NCBI GenBank assembly: GCA_002162925.1
Contig: MABC01000085.1
Span: 1-35,494, forward strand
DNA: 35,494 bases
DNA from: Thalassotalea sp. 42_200_T64
GTDB taxonomy: Bacteria; Pseudomonadota; Gammaproteobacteria; Enterobacterales; Alteromonadaceae
Direction of reading: 5' to 3'
Part shown: positions 25,396-34,484 of the stretch, in pieces
Layout of the letters: every line of letters starts with the position of its first letter
Numbering within the stretch: position 1 is the stretch's first letter
Made by a program: the position numbers and the translations under genes
The notes under the pieces: model-generated
What the model was told of the DNA's origin: nothing
Databases searched by the model: none
Seen by the model: only the letters and a program-made list of their open reading frames with translations

Positions 25396-25656
25396 ATGAT
25401 AATTGAACAACTAAAAAATTCATTAATCGCCAAACAAGAAGAACTAGCGAATCGCCTGACAGAAATTGAAAATGACGGAACACTGGAAGAAATTCATCAG
25501 CAAACTTTGGAAGAGTTACAAAAAATTAAACAAACACTAGCCATGCTACAAATTGAGCAATATGGTGTATGCATTATCTGTGGAAAAAACATTTCTCAGG
25601 AGCGTTTAGCTGCCTTACCAAGTACGAAAACGTGTTTTGATTGTAGCGAAGATTAA
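25396..25656 (+). CDS. DksA/TraR family C4 zinc-finger protein
   Basis: An 86-residue short member of the DksA/TraR family, which binds in the secondary channel of RNA polymerase. An N-terminal helical hairpin (about 1-55, IIEQLKNSLIAKQEELANRL) is followed by a four-cysteine zinc finger with Cys59, Cys62, Cys80 and Cys83 (CIICGKNIS ... CFDCSED). The acidic D-x-x-D-x-A tip of true DksA is replaced by ENDGTLEE, and the protein is about half DksA's length, so it is a TraR-like or YbiI-like paralogue. It has its own 136-bp upstream gap and overlaps the end of a decayed transporter gene on the other strand. Confidence 0.88.
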   Translation: MIIEQLKNSLIAKQEELANRLTEIENDGTLEEIHQQTLEELQKIKQTLAMLQIEQYGVCIICGKNISQERLAALPSTKTCFDCSED

Positions 25657-26086
25657 TTCAACTTACTTAGCCCCAAGTACAATAATGCCCACCATTGTGC
25701 AGGTTCAATGACTACTGTAGTTAAATCTACGTTAAACGTTGCATAGCCGCTTGCCAATAACGCGCCGCCAAGATACATCCAAACCATATTAATACGTAAA
25801 AGGGGGTAAAAATGGTGAACACCGCAACTAAATAGCCAGGTAAATATTGATAAGACTGAATGTAGGCTAAATACATCACGCCAAATTGTAATGCGCCCAG
25901 TGCGATTAACTTGAAATTAGGTTGGTATGAACGAGCCAGCCATAAAAAGGGTAAAAAACTTAGCACGCATAATATTAAGCGAATACTGGCCACCACTTCA
26001 GGGCTAATGCCGGTTAATTGGCCTTTTATTAACCCAAAAGAGAAAGCCCAAACAATTGAAACCAGTACTAAATAAATCATCGTCAT
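25653..26086 (-). pseudogene. Truncated, frameshifted EamA/DMT transporter
   Basis: The 5' frame (26086 to 25727) encodes 119 residues with four hydrophobic helices of an EamA (drug/metabolite transporter) N-terminal half: MIYLVLVSIVWAFSFGLIKG, SPEVVASIRLILCVLSFLPF, LGALQFGVMYLAYIQSYQYL and FTIFTPFYVLIW. The reading then becomes implausible, while the next frame continues with MYLGGALLASGYATFNVDLT and WWALLYLGLS up to a stop at 25653. Together this gives about 145 residues with one frameshift near 25790-25800 and no second five-helix half; intact members have about 290. It overlaps the 3' end of the convergent zinc-finger gene. Confidence 0.7.
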
Positions 26087-26242
26087 AACACCAATTGATC
26101 GAATAAAATAAAATTTTGATCATATTAAATTTGCCGAAAAAAAGCAAAACGCTGATAGATAAAAAAAATGTGATGAAATTAATCATAGTCTGCTATTGTA
26201 ATCTTATAGAGATAAAAATAAAAACAACATCAAGAGCTGCGT

Positions 26243-28447
26243 ATGACCCTTAAGCCAGTGATAAATAGCGAAATTGAAGAGCAACTACAATTGCTTGCTG
26301 GTGATATATTTATCCAACTGGAAGATAAGTTCAACCAACTCGCTGGCAAAATTTCAGACAGTGCTGAGCAAGACAAACAACAAGCCCTGGCTGCTCAAAA
26401 ACAACAATTTGAAGAAAAATTCACCTTAGTTCACGAAAAATTAAGCCAATCAAAGCACGATTCGGTAAATTTAAAATACAGTGAAATAGAACAGCTACGC
26501 AACAAGCTGCTGCATTACGAAACCAAAAATACTTCATTAAAAGAACGAGCAATTCAAAACGAAGGGCAGTTAAAAGCAAAATTAAAAGAAGAGCAATCGC
26601 TGTTAGAAGATCTACGCCTAACCAAGGAAAACAGGGAATTATTGCAAAGTCAGTTAGAACCGTTAAATCAGCAGACTACCGAACTGAATAAAGAAAAAGA
26701 AAAGCTATTAAAAGACGTTGTAAAACTCGATAAGAAATATCAGCAACTGCAAAAATCTTCCATACATGAGATCGCAGAATTAAAAGCCAGCCTCAGCGAT
26801 GAGCAAAATAACCAGCAAGAATTACAAACGCAACATGCCGAGTTGAGTGACGGCTTTGCCAAATTAGAAACGCTGTTTAAAATTGAACAGACGGATAATG
26901 CCGCCGCCAAAAAACAACTAAAAACACTCAACACCGAGCACAACGCCCGCATCAAGGAATTAACTTCCAATCACAAAGAACGCCTGGAAATTTATGAGCA
27001 GGCCTCAGGTTCGAGTTCTGCGGCTTTAAAATCGTTAGAACAAAAGCTGGATAAATCACAGCAGCGTGGTGATACACTAACAACGCAAATAAACACCCTC
27101 ACTACCGAGGGCAAAGCTCTTGTGACTGAAAACAAAGGTGCTTTGAAAACCCAGCAAAAAGAAATTAGCCAACTCAACAAAGAGCATAAAGCGGCCACTA
27201 CTGAACAACAAAAATTTGCTGATAAAAAGCAAAGAGAGTTGGATAAACAACTGCAACTTGCAAACAAATCTGCCGAGCAAGAAAGACAACAACAAAACAA
27301 AATTACCGCCTTAAATACACAAGTAAAGCAACTTGAAAAAGAGCATGTTGAATTAACCACTTTATTGTTGCAAACCAAAGATGAGCAAACCAAGGCCATT
27401 AGCCAACAACAAGCTGAGTTTGAGCAACGCTCAACTGCGGCTCAAAAAGAACAGGATAATATCAATAAAACCTTAAGCGCCAATGACACTAAGTTAGCGC
27501 AGGTAAATTTAGACAAACAAACACTTGAACAGCATATTATCGATTTGAAATCTGCCCACCAGGGGGGCTTAGATAAAATCATCAAAGACAGCTCGGTAAA
27601 AGAAAAGCGGTTAACAGCTAAAGTGGCAATGGCCGAAAAACTTGCTGATGATGTTCAACAACAATTCGATAAACAAACACAAGCTTTATCTGCCGAGCAA
27701 CAACAGGTTAGTGACTTGCTGAACAAGCAACAAAGCGAATTCGATTCTTCAACCACCAATTTGCAACAGCAAATAATTCACTCCGAGGAACAATTAGAGC
27801 AGTTAGAGAAAAAATATAAATCTGCTTGGGTAGAAAGTAATGCGTTAACAGATAAAGTGTGCCGTAAAGACGAACAAATTGTTGAGCTGAAGGCATTAAA
27901 TTCAACCGTGAATAGCCAGCTGCTCAGTCAACGTGAAAAAGCAGAAAAACAACTAAGAGATACCAACAAAGAACAAGCTCAGGTTGCGAAACAACTGAAA
28001 CAGCAAAATCAGTCCATCGTATCCGAGCAAAAAAGCGACATAAACGAGCTACAATTACAGCTAAATTCCGCTTCGCAGCGATTTGAGCAACTGCAATGTA
28101 AAACCGATGGCATTATTGAGAAAGTCAATAATGACAAAGCCGCATTACAAAATGAGATCGTGAAACTGCAACAAAGCACTGCCGCCGAAACCGATGAACT
28201 TTATAAAGCTCGTCAACAACTCGTGCTTGAACGTGAAAAAGTCACTGATTATGTACAAAAAAGTGTCAAGTTAAAATCTCGTCAAAATATACAAGACGAC
28301 CAAATTCGCACAACACTTAAATCATTACGCGATGAGAATAATGAATTGAAACAACGTTTAGACGATGAACTTACGGACGTGAAAAGCAAATTAACCGAAT
28401 ATCGTCTGAAATTCGAATACGCGCAAAAACAAATCGCCCAAACATAA
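26243..28447 (+). CDS. Large coiled-coil protein of unknown function
   Basis: A 734-residue protein not assigned to a family. Apart from about 40 N-terminal residues (EIEEQLQLLAGDIFIQLEDKF), it is almost wholly a long charged heptad-rich helix full of K, Q, E and L (for example KEKEKLLKDVVKLDKKYQQL), broken near residue 255 (ASGSSSA) and 455 (SAHQGGLDK). There is no signal peptide, membrane segment, Walker motif or SMC head, so it is a cytoplasmic rod without visible enzyme parts. The C-terminal 90 residues (VQKSVKLKSRQNIQDDQIR) look less repetitive and may be a distinct end domain. It stands alone between a decayed transporter and yjaG. A structural or scaffolding role is only a guess. Confidence 0.85.
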   Translation: MTLKPVINSEIEEQLQLLAGDIFIQLEDKFNQLAGKISDSAEQDKQQALAAQKQQFEEKFTLVHEKLSQSKHDSVNLKYSEIEQLRNKLLHYETKNTSLKERAIQNEGQLKAKLKEEQSLLEDLRLTKENRELLQSQLEPLNQQTTELNKEKEKLLKDVVKLDKKYQQLQKSSIHEIAELKASLSDEQNNQQELQTQHAELSDGFAKLETLFKIEQTDNAAAKKQLKTLNTEHNARIKELTSNHKERLEIYEQASGSSSAALKSLEQKLDKSQQRGDTLTTQINTLTTEGKALVTENKGALKTQQKEISQLNKEHKAATTEQQKFADKKQRELDKQLQLANKSAEQERQQQNKITALNTQVKQLEKEHVELTTLLLQTKDEQTKAISQQQAEFEQRSTAAQKEQDNINKTLSANDTKLAQVNLDKQTLEQHIIDLKSAHQGGLDKIIKDSSVKEKRLTAKVAMAEKLADDVQQQFDKQTQALSAEQQQVSDLLNKQQSEFDSSTTNLQQQIIHSEEQLEQLEKKYKSAWVESNALTDKVCRKDEQIVELKALNSTVNSQLLSQREKAEKQLRDTNKEQAQVAKQLKQQNQSIVSEQKSDINELQLQLNSASQRFEQLQCKTDGIIEKVNNDKAALQNEIVKLQQSTAAETDELYKARQQLVLEREKVTDYVQKSVKLKSRQNIQDDQIRTTLKSLRDENNELKQRLDDELTDVKSKLTEYRLKFEYAQKQIAQT

Positions 28448-28517
28448 TTCAGCAAATGAGTTTAGTTAAGGTTTATAAGAATATTTACGTTATACTAGCG
28501 CTATTATTCCTGTTGAG

Positions 28518-29120
28518 ATGCCTATTTTGTCTGAACCTTTACCCTTAACAAACTTATCGCTGTGGCAACAAACGACCTTTGCCGCGGCTTTACTTGAACG
28601 CATGCTGCCTAATTATCAAATATTTTCGCAAGCAGTCGATTTTGGCGACTTTAAGTTATTAAGAAATCAGCTTGATTTAGTGTGGCAACGTTTATCGCAG
28701 GGTAAAATAAAAATCAATTTTTCTGTGCAGCTTGAAAAGTTGGAAGATGAAATTCCTGATGTCGATAATTACGATTTTTTCGGCGTTTATCCCGCCCTTG
28801 ATACCTGTATGGCACTGGGCTCATTATTGCAGGGTATGCAAGATAAAGATGACGAGACCATAGCCAATGTCAGTTTATTATCGCAAAGCAGCGTCAGTTA
28901 TTATTTAGAAATATTGCTCGCTTCAGAGCTAGAGCAGCAAGATGATATTGTCATCAATCAACTAGACATTGAACAACATCCGTTAATGCTGTGGGAAATT
29001 GCCAGCCAGAAAGAGTTATTTGAGTTAATAAAACACTCCAACGAAAGTCAGCAAACCTGCCAACAGTTAAAAGCTCTTGCCCTTAGTGAGGGACTTTCCA
29101 ATTTAGGTATTGAGTTGTAA
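28518..29120 (+). CDS. YjaG family protein (DUF416)
   Basis: A 200-residue cytoplasmic protein of the DUF416 family, function unknown; in E. coli yjaG lies next to hupA. The family pattern is seen in LPLTNLSLWQQTTFAAALLERMLPNYQIF, quoted in part as LWQQTTFAAALLERMLPNY, then LLRNQLDLVWQRL, NYDFFGVYPALDTCMALGS and VSLLSQSSVSYYLE. The start is ATG 28518. hupA is not present downstream here; a dodecin gene follows instead after 63 bp. Confidence 0.9.
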   Translation: MPILSEPLPLTNLSLWQQTTFAAALLERMLPNYQIFSQAVDFGDFKLLRNQLDLVWQRLSQGKIKINFSVQLEKLEDEIPDVDNYDFFGVYPALDTCMALGSLLQGMQDKDDETIANVSLLSQSSVSYYLEILLASELEQQDDIVINQLDIEQHPLMLWEIASQKELFELIKHSNESQQTCQQLKALALSEGLSNLGIEL

Positions 29121-29183
29121 TCATTCAATCCTATAAAAATCAGCTATTCTTAACTATTAACAACATATATATTAGGAATAGCT

Positions 29184-29399
29184 ATGTCTGCACACCACAC
29201 TTACAAAAAACTTGAAATGGTTGGTTCTTCAGCAAAATCTATTGAGGAAGCCATTGGAAATGCTTTAGCGGAATGCGCAAAAACCGTAAGCAATATGGAT
29301 TGGTTTGAAGTAGTAGAAACCCGAGGTCATATTGTTGATGGCAAAGTTGGCCACTATCAAGTAACCATTAAAATAGGTTTTCGCATTAAATATAGTTAA
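29184..29399 (+). CDS. Dodecin family flavin-binding protein
   Basis: A 71-residue dodecin. Dodecins form hollow 12-mers that store or buffer flavin or coenzyme A in the cytoplasm. The beta-alpha-beta-beta core is clear: YKKLEMVGSSAKSIEEAIGN, then NMDWFEVVETRGHIVDGKVG and HYQVTIKIGFRIK. The tryptophan of the flavin sandwich is present in MDWFEV. AGGAATAGCT precedes the ATG. It is convergent with rsmD, with an ATACCAAT...ATTGGTAT repeat in the gap. Confidence 0.95.
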   Translation: MSAHHTYKKLEMVGSSAKSIEEAIGNALAECAKTVSNMDWFEVVETRGHIVDGKVGHYQVTIKIGFRIKYS

Positions 29400-29420
29400 G
29401 CTGCATTCAGGTTAGTTGTT

Positions 29421-29447
29421 ATACCAATTAATTGTCGGTATTGGTAT
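29421..29447. repeat. Short ATACCAA/TTGGTAT inverted repeat
   Basis: ATACCAA and TTGGTAT face each other over about 27 bp at the junction of the convergent dodecin and rsmD genes. The ends are like those of the dispersed repeats, so it may be a minimal copy or a shared terminator hairpin. Confidence 0.4.
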
Positions 29448-30039
29448 TAGCGCCTTCTCTTTGATATAAACGATAGGCAACTTGCCCAGCAATTTTTTCT
29501 TTTAACAGCTGCCAATTATTGGGAATGGCTAAATCGGCAAGCTCAGATTCCGCCTCTATATAAATAACCGCACCGTCGGATAGTAGATTTTTGGTTTCGA
29601 GTAAGTGCGCCGTTTGGCCGACATAGCCTTGTCGAAAAGGCGGATCGATAAATACTAAATCAAACGACTGCTGCTCACGGTTTAATAACTCTAAACAACT
29701 GCCCTTGATCACTTTCGCATTCTCTGCCTTTAACAATTGGATATTTAGTTGAATTTGTTGCGCGGCAGCTGAATTTAATTCATAAAAACGGCTGGCCGTT
29801 ACCCCTCGTGATAATGCTTCAAATCCCAGGCTGCCCGAGCCGGCAAAGCAATCCAGACAATTGGCTTGGTATAAATACGGCATTAACCAGTTAAACACCG
29901 TTTCTTTTACTCTGTCAGTGGTCGGCCTTAACCCTGGAGCCATGATCACTGGCAATTTTCGGCCTCGGTACTGACCGGCAATGATGCGAACCTGTCCGCT
30001 CTGTTTATTTTGAGTTTTTGAGCTGCGATTTTTAACCAT
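29428..30039 (-). CDS. rsmD: 16S rRNA (guanine(966)-N(2))-methyltransferase RsmD
   Basis: Methylates G966 of 16S rRNA in the 30S subunit using S-adenosylmethionine. The 203-residue length is usual. The N-terminal RNA-binding part has VRIIAGQYRGRKLPV and LRPTTDRVKETVFNWL, the Rossmann core has LDCFAGSGSLGFEALSRGV (SAM site), and the catalytic motif IV is FIDPPFRQG. It is divergent from ftsY, the common gammaproteobacterial order. The C-terminal tail GANTNTDN is non-conserved. Confidence 0.97.
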   Translation of the reverse strand: MVKNRSSKTQNKQSGQVRIIAGQYRGRKLPVIMAPGLRPTTDRVKETVFNWLMPYLYQANCLDCFAGSGSLGFEALSRGVTASRFYELNSAAAQQIQLNIQLLKAENAKVIKGSCLELLNREQQSFDLVFIDPPFRQGYVGQTAHLLETKNLLSDGAVIYIEAESELADLAIPNNWQLLKEKIAGQVAYRLYQREGANTNTDN

Positions 30040-30183
30040 ACCAGTTATACCAATGAGTTATTTTTTAATTTACTTACACGTTTTTTGAACAGGTCGGTGT
30101 TGCCAATCCAACTATGATGATATTATAAACTTTTATTGCTATTGGTTGGTATAAAACCAACCCCTTTACCGAATTTTATTATT

Positions 30184-31416
30184 ATGTCGAAGAAAAAAGG
30201 CCTGTTTTCCTGGTTAAAAAAAGCCGAGCCAGAACCTGTTATTGAAGATTTAGAGCCACAACAGCAAGTTGCAGAACAAACAAGCGAAGAAATTACCGAA
30301 GCAGTAGAAGATAGGCAAGTAACAACTGCAATAGAAACTACTGACACTGTTGAGCAAGCTAATCTTGACGCAAGCACCGATAACGAGGCTGAAATCATCA
30401 CTGCTACCAATGACAATATTGTTATTGATACCAGTAATGCAGTCCAAGCCAGTGACTCGTTAACTGCTGAAGATAAAATTACCAAGCAGCCAAAGAAATC
30501 TGGCTTTTTTGCCCGTTTAAAACAAGGTTTAAGCAAAACCCGGCAAAACCTTGGCGGCGGAATATTTGATTTATTTCGAGACAAAAAAATTGATGATGAG
30601 TTATTTGAAGAACTGGAAACTCATTTATTACTTGCCGATGTTGGCGTCGACACTACGACAAAACTTATCGACTCATTAACTGAGGCTGCTTCGCGTAAAC
30701 AACTTAAAAATGCCGAAGCTTTGTATGAGCTATTAAAAGTAGAATTGCAAAAAATATTATCGACCATTGAACAACCCGCGGCGCAAGCAACTGAAGGTCC
30801 ACATGTGATCTTAATGGTTGGGGTTAATGGGGTGGGCAAAACCACGACTATTGGCAAGCTTGCCAAACAATTTCAGGCAGAGGGAAAATCGGTAATGCTG
30901 GCAGCGGGTGACACCTTTAGAGCCGCGGCAGTAGAGCAATTGGAAGTATGGGGGGAGCGTAACGATATCCCAGTAGTTGCCCAGCATACAGGCGCCGATA
31001 GTGCCTCAGTCATATTTGATGCGATCAACTCGGCAAAAAGTAAAGGTGTCGATATCTTAATTGCCGATACCGCTGGCCGTTTACAAAATAAAGCCCATTT
31101 AATGGAAGAGCTTAAAAAAGTGGTGCGGGTGATGAAAAAAATTGACGCAAATGCGCCGCATGAAGTTATGCTTACCATAGATGCCGGTACAGGCCAAAAT
31201 GCCATTAGCCAAACGCAACTATTTAATGAAGCCGTTGGCTTAACCGGGATTAACGTTACTAAGCTTGATGGCACCGCCAAAGGTGGGGTGATATTTGCCT
31301 TAGCAGACAAGTTTAATGTGCCTATTCGCTATTTAGGCGTTGGCGAAGGGATTGATGATTTACGCCCTTTTAATGGTGACGATTTCATTGAGGCGCTATT
31401 TGCAAAAAGCGAATAA
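30184..31416 (+). CDS. ftsY: Signal recognition particle receptor FtsY
   Basis: SRP receptor GTPase that targets nascent membrane proteins to the translocon; membrane-associated cytoplasmic protein. It has 410 residues from ATG 30184; an ATG at 30136 would add 16 unlikely residues. An acidic A domain (about 15-110, rich in Glu, Thr and Gln) follows a basic SWLKK start. The N domain is about 115-200. The G domain has GVNGVGKTTTIGKLA (P-loop Lys219), DTFRAAAVEQLEVW, DTAGRLQNKAHL and TKLDGTAKGGVIF. A GGTTGG/CCAACC hairpin lies just ahead of the gene. ftsE follows after 77 bp and ftsX after that, the standard ftsYEX operon. Confidence 0.97.
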   Translation: MSKKKGLFSWLKKAEPEPVIEDLEPQQQVAEQTSEEITEAVEDRQVTTAIETTDTVEQANLDASTDNEAEIITATNDNIVIDTSNAVQASDSLTAEDKITKQPKKSGFFARLKQGLSKTRQNLGGGIFDLFRDKKIDDELFEELETHLLLADVGVDTTTKLIDSLTEAASRKQLKNAEALYELLKVELQKILSTIEQPAAQATEGPHVILMVGVNGVGKTTTIGKLAKQFQAEGKSVMLAAGDTFRAAAVEQLEVWGERNDIPVVAQHTGADSASVIFDAINSAKSKGVDILIADTAGRLQNKAHLMEELKKVVRVMKKIDANAPHEVMLTIDAGTGQNAISQTQLFNEAVGLTGINVTKLDGTAKGGVIFALADKFNVPIRYLGVGEGIDDLRPFNGDDFIEALFAKSE

Positions 31417-31493
31417 CGTTTCGCAAAACTCGACAGAATGACAAAATAGTTAATTTAGGTTAAACAAAAACAACAATAATAAAGTGACTCACG

Positions 31494-32180
31494 ATGATCC
31501 GTTTTAATGCTGTAAATAAAACCTACCCCGGTGGTTTTAACGCCTTAAGAAATATCAGCTTCAATTTAGAAGTCGGTGAAATGGCATTTTTAACCGGCCA
31601 TTCCGGTGCTGGTAAAAGTACTCTGTTAAAACTGATCAGCGTGATGGAGAAACCTACCTCAGGTCAAATCCAGATAAATAACAGCGATATCTCGCGCATT
31701 AATTATCGCCAAATACCCTATATGCGTCGTAATATCGGGATGATTTTTCAAAGCCATAACTTACTCATGGACCGCACCATTTTTGATAATGTTGCGCTAC
31801 CTCTGGTGATCGAAAATGTCGGTCATAAAGAAACCCGAAAAAGAGTCGAAGCCGCGTTAGAAAAAGTGGGGCTTAGCAGTAAAATTAAATGTTATCCGCA
31901 CATGCTATCTGGTGGTGAACAGCAACGTGTTGGTATTGCCCGAGCAATAGTTAACAAACCACCAATAATTCTTGCCGATGAACCAACCGGTAATTTAGAT
32001 CCAAAGCTGTCATTAGATATCATACGTTTGTTTGAAGAATTTAATTCGGTTGGTGTCTGTGTATTAATCGCCACTCATGATTTGGGTTTAATCGCCAGAA
32101 TGAAATACCGTACCCTTACTTTAAAGCAAGGTACCATGATCACCGATGGTTTAAACCATAGCGAAGAGGAGGTTGGCTAA
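31494..32180 (+). CDS. ftsE: Cell division ATP-binding protein FtsE
   Basis: ABC ATPase that with FtsX controls septal peptidoglycan hydrolases through the divisome. It has 228 residues, the standard size. Walker A is GHSGAGKST (Lys41), the signature is [15 protein letters not shown], Walker B is [11 protein letters not shown] and the H-loop is ATHD. The coupling segment [20 protein letters not shown] is typical of FtsE. Its stop shares one base with the ftsX ATG, so translation is coupled. Confidence 0.97.
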   Translation: MIRFNAVNKTYPGGFNALRNISFNLEVGEMAFLTGHSGAGKSTLLKLISVMEKPTSGQIQINNSDISRINYRQIPYMRRNIGMIFQSHNLLMDRTIFDNVALPLVIENVGHKETRKRVEAALEKVGLSSKIKCYPHMLSGGEQQRVGIARAIVNKPPIILADEPTGNLDPKLSLDIIRLFEEFNSVGVCVLIATHDLGLIARMKYRTLTLKQGTMITDGLNHSEEEVG

Positions 32181-33160
32181 TGGCTAAAAATTACCGCAAT
32201 ACCCTGCTTCGAAAAAAACGCGGCTTAAGCCTAAACGACATTATCATGTTGCCCGTTCGTCATTTACAGCAAGCTACCGGCAGCTTAGGTGATTTATGGC
32301 GAACACCAATGGCCTCCCTGATGACCATTTTCGTGCTTGGCATCAGCTTAACCTTGCCAGCGACCTTACATTTGTTTACTAAAAACGCACAACAGGTTAG
32401 CTCTAACTGGGACAGTGCCGCACAAATTAGTGTGTTTTTAAAGCTCGCCGTAAACGATAAAAATGCACAAAACCTGGTAAAGCGAGTTCAGCTTTATCCA
32501 GAAGTGAAATCCGTTCGCTATATCTCTGCAGCTGATGCCTTAAAAGAATTTAAAAAACTCTCAGGGTTTGGCAAAGCACTGTCTTATTTGGACGATAATC
32601 CTTTACCCGCAACGTTATTAGTCACGCCAAGTAAGCGTTATAGCCAGCCGACTGCAGCGAAAGCCTTGCTGGAAAAACTTGAACAAGAACGTGGCGTTGC
32701 CCAGGGGAAATTGGATCTGGAGTGGTTAACTCGCCTTGAGGCAATTATGCTACTCATTCAGGATATTGTCACCGCACTGGCAATATTATTAAGTCTATCG
32801 GTAGTGTTGATCATAGGCAACACCATTCGTCTGGCCATTTTGAATCAAAAAGATGCCATAGCAGTGATGAAAATGGTTGGCGCCACCGATGCTTTCATTC
32901 AACGGCCATTTTTATATACCGGGTTTTGGTACGGTGTATTTGGCGGTTTGCTCGCCGCAGTCACGGTGGCCATCCTGGGCAACTATCTTGATTACGCCAT
33001 TGTTGATTTGGCGCAGCTTTATCGAAGTCAGTTTTCATTACAATCTTTAGATTTTAGCGAAACGGTGTTTTTGCTCATCACCGCCATTAGTTTAGGTTTA
33101 ATTGGCAGCTATATTTCTGTTTATCAACACATTAAAGCCATAGAACCCAGTGCAGATTAA
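32180..33160 (+). CDS. ftsX: Cell division protein FtsX
   Basis: Permease-like partner of FtsE that relays ATP hydrolysis to periplasmic activators of amidases. It has 326 residues. A basic cytoplasmic N-terminus is followed by membrane helix 1 (about 48-66, MTIFVLGISLTLPATLHLF), a periplasmic domain (about 70-195), and three C-terminal helices (VTALAILLSLSVVLIIGN, GFWYGVFGGLLAAVTVAIL, VFLLITAISLGLIGSYISVY). The conserved DAIAVMKMVGATDAFIQRPF lies between helices 2 and 3. It is the last gene of ftsYEX; a repeat end follows, then rpoH. Confidence 0.96.
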   Translation: MAKNYRNTLLRKKRGLSLNDIIMLPVRHLQQATGSLGDLWRTPMASLMTIFVLGISLTLPATLHLFTKNAQQVSSNWDSAAQISVFLKLAVNDKNAQNLVKRVQLYPEVKSVRYISAADALKEFKKLSGFGKALSYLDDNPLPATLLVTPSKRYSQPTAAKALLEKLEQERGVAQGKLDLEWLTRLEAIMLLIQDIVTALAILLSLSVVLIIGNTIRLAILNQKDAIAVMKMVGATDAFIQRPFLYTGFWYGVFGGLLAAVTVAILGNYLDYAIVDLAQLYRSQFSLQSLDFSETVFLLITAISLGLIGSYISVYQHIKAIEPSAD

Positions 33161-33177
33161 GTCGAACAGCCCTATTT

Positions 33178-33221
33178 TTAACCATAAAAAATGAGCAGCC
33201 ATTTAATCAACTTGGTATATA
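33178..33221 (-). repeat. Partial copy D of the dispersed repeat
   Basis: About 44 bp ending ATTTAATCAACTTGGTAT. On the minus strand it matches the first part of copy B (ATACCAAGTTGATTAAAT, then CTGCTCATTTTTAATGGTTAAAA-like sequence) almost base for base. The other end is absent. It lies between ftsX and rpoH. Confidence 0.7.
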
Positions 33222-33436
33222 TATACAGTTACAATTTTAGAATAATCCAAATTGAACGTTTATTTATCCGTTTAATCAAACAGTTAACCCGTGAAGAGTG
33301 ATTGACTTTTTTTTCGATTAAACTAAGCTGTTTTTTATATTAGCGATCTCAAAAAAGCTATGTTAGTATCCAAAGTCACATCCTTTAGAAGTGATGGTTA
33401 GAATTAGAAAAGCATTAAGAAAGAAAAGAGGTTTAC

Positions 33437-34300
33437 ATGAGTAAAACAATGCAATCGATGGCACTTACGATCCCACAAAGTGGCAGCATTGAAGCATATA
33501 TGCAGTCTGCATACAGCATCCCTATGCTGACCGCTGAAAAAGAGCATGAGCTTGCATCTCGTCTACATTTTGAAGATGATTTAAATGCTGCCCAAGATTT
33601 GATCATGTCGCATTTACGATTTGTTATTCATATCGCCAAAGGTTACTCAGGTTACGGTTTGCCACAGGCAGATCTGATCCAAGAAGGTAACGTGGGTTTG
33701 ATGAAAGCGGTAAAACGCTTCAATCCCGAAGTCGGTGTACGTCTGGTCTCTTTTGCCGTGCACTGGATCAAAGCAGAAATTCATGAATTTGTGCTTAAAA
33801 ACTGGCGTATTGTTAAAATTGCCACCACAAAAGCGCAACGCAAATTGTTTTTTAACCTACGCAAAAACAAAAAACGCCTAGGTTGGTTTAGTCAGGATGA
33901 GGTTAGCACAGTTGCTGAAACTCTTGGTGTAAGTAACAAAGACGTACTGGAAATGGAAAATCGCATGGCAAGTGCTGATCAAGCTTTTGATTTAACCGGT
34001 AGCGATGACGATAGCCAGTCAACAAATTTTGCACCAGCACAGTACTTAGAAGATCAGCACTCAGATCTGTCTGTTCAAGTTGAGAACTCAAACTGGGATA
34101 ACCATGTTAACAATCAATTGAGCCAGGCGATTAAGTGCCTTGATGAACGCAGCCAGGATATCATTACCACACGCTGGTTAAATGAAGATAAAGCCACGCT
34201 ACAACAGTTAGCGGGCAAATACCAAATATCTGCAGAACGCATTCGTCAGCTAGAAAAAAATGCTTTAGGCAAACTTAAAGGTGCAATTGCTGAACACTAG
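33437..34300 (+). CDS. rpoH: RNA polymerase heat-shock sigma factor RpoH (sigma-32)
   Basis: Directs RNA polymerase to heat-shock promoters. It has 287 residues. Region 1.2/2 is clear: [60 protein letters not shown] and [20 protein letters not shown]. The RpoH box, [17 protein letters not shown], which separates sigma-32 from other sigma-70 relatives, is intact. Region 4 ends with [20 protein letters not shown]. An RBS AAGAGG precedes the ATG by 8 bp. It follows ftsX as in E. coli, with 276 bp between. The upstream gap is AT-rich and may hold several promoters and an RNA thermometer, but I cannot assign them. Confidence 0.97.
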   Translation: MSKTMQSMALTIPQSGSIEAYMQSAYSIPMLTAEKEHELASRLHFEDDLNAAQDLIMSHLRFVIHIAKGYSGYGLPQADLIQEGNVGLMKAVKRFNPEVGVRLVSFAVHWIKAEIHEFVLKNWRIVKIATTKAQRKLFFNLRKNKKRLGWFSQDEVSTVAETLGVSNKDVLEMENRMASADQAFDLTGSDDDSQSTNFAPAQYLEDQHSDLSVQVENSNWDNHVNNQLSQAIKCLDERSQDIITTRWLNEDKATLQQLAGKYQISAERIRQLEKNALGKLKGAIAEH

Positions 34301-34331
34301 CAATCACTCAAGCGATTAACAGAATATAAGA

Positions 34332-34355
34332 AGCCAGACTCGTTCTGGTTTTTTT
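34332..34355 (+). terminator. Rho-independent terminator of rpoH
   Basis: CCAGA (34334-34338), loop CTCGT, TCTGG (34344-34348), then seven or more T residues. It lies about 30 bp after the rpoH stop. Confidence 0.85.
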
Positions 34356-34484
34356 ATGCATTAATGGTAATGTCTGTTCTATTACTATCAAGTAACTTCT
34401 ATTATCTTTCAGATAGAGATCTTCCAATTACACTGCCATACTAATTTATGTCTGTTTAAAAACAATCATCATTAGAGGTTGAAC

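Noticed and set aside
26740..27399. Long antisense frames rich in Cys, Ser and Leu within the coiled-coil gene
   Set aside because: Typical shadow of Gln/Glu/Lys-rich coding sequence on the opposite strand.
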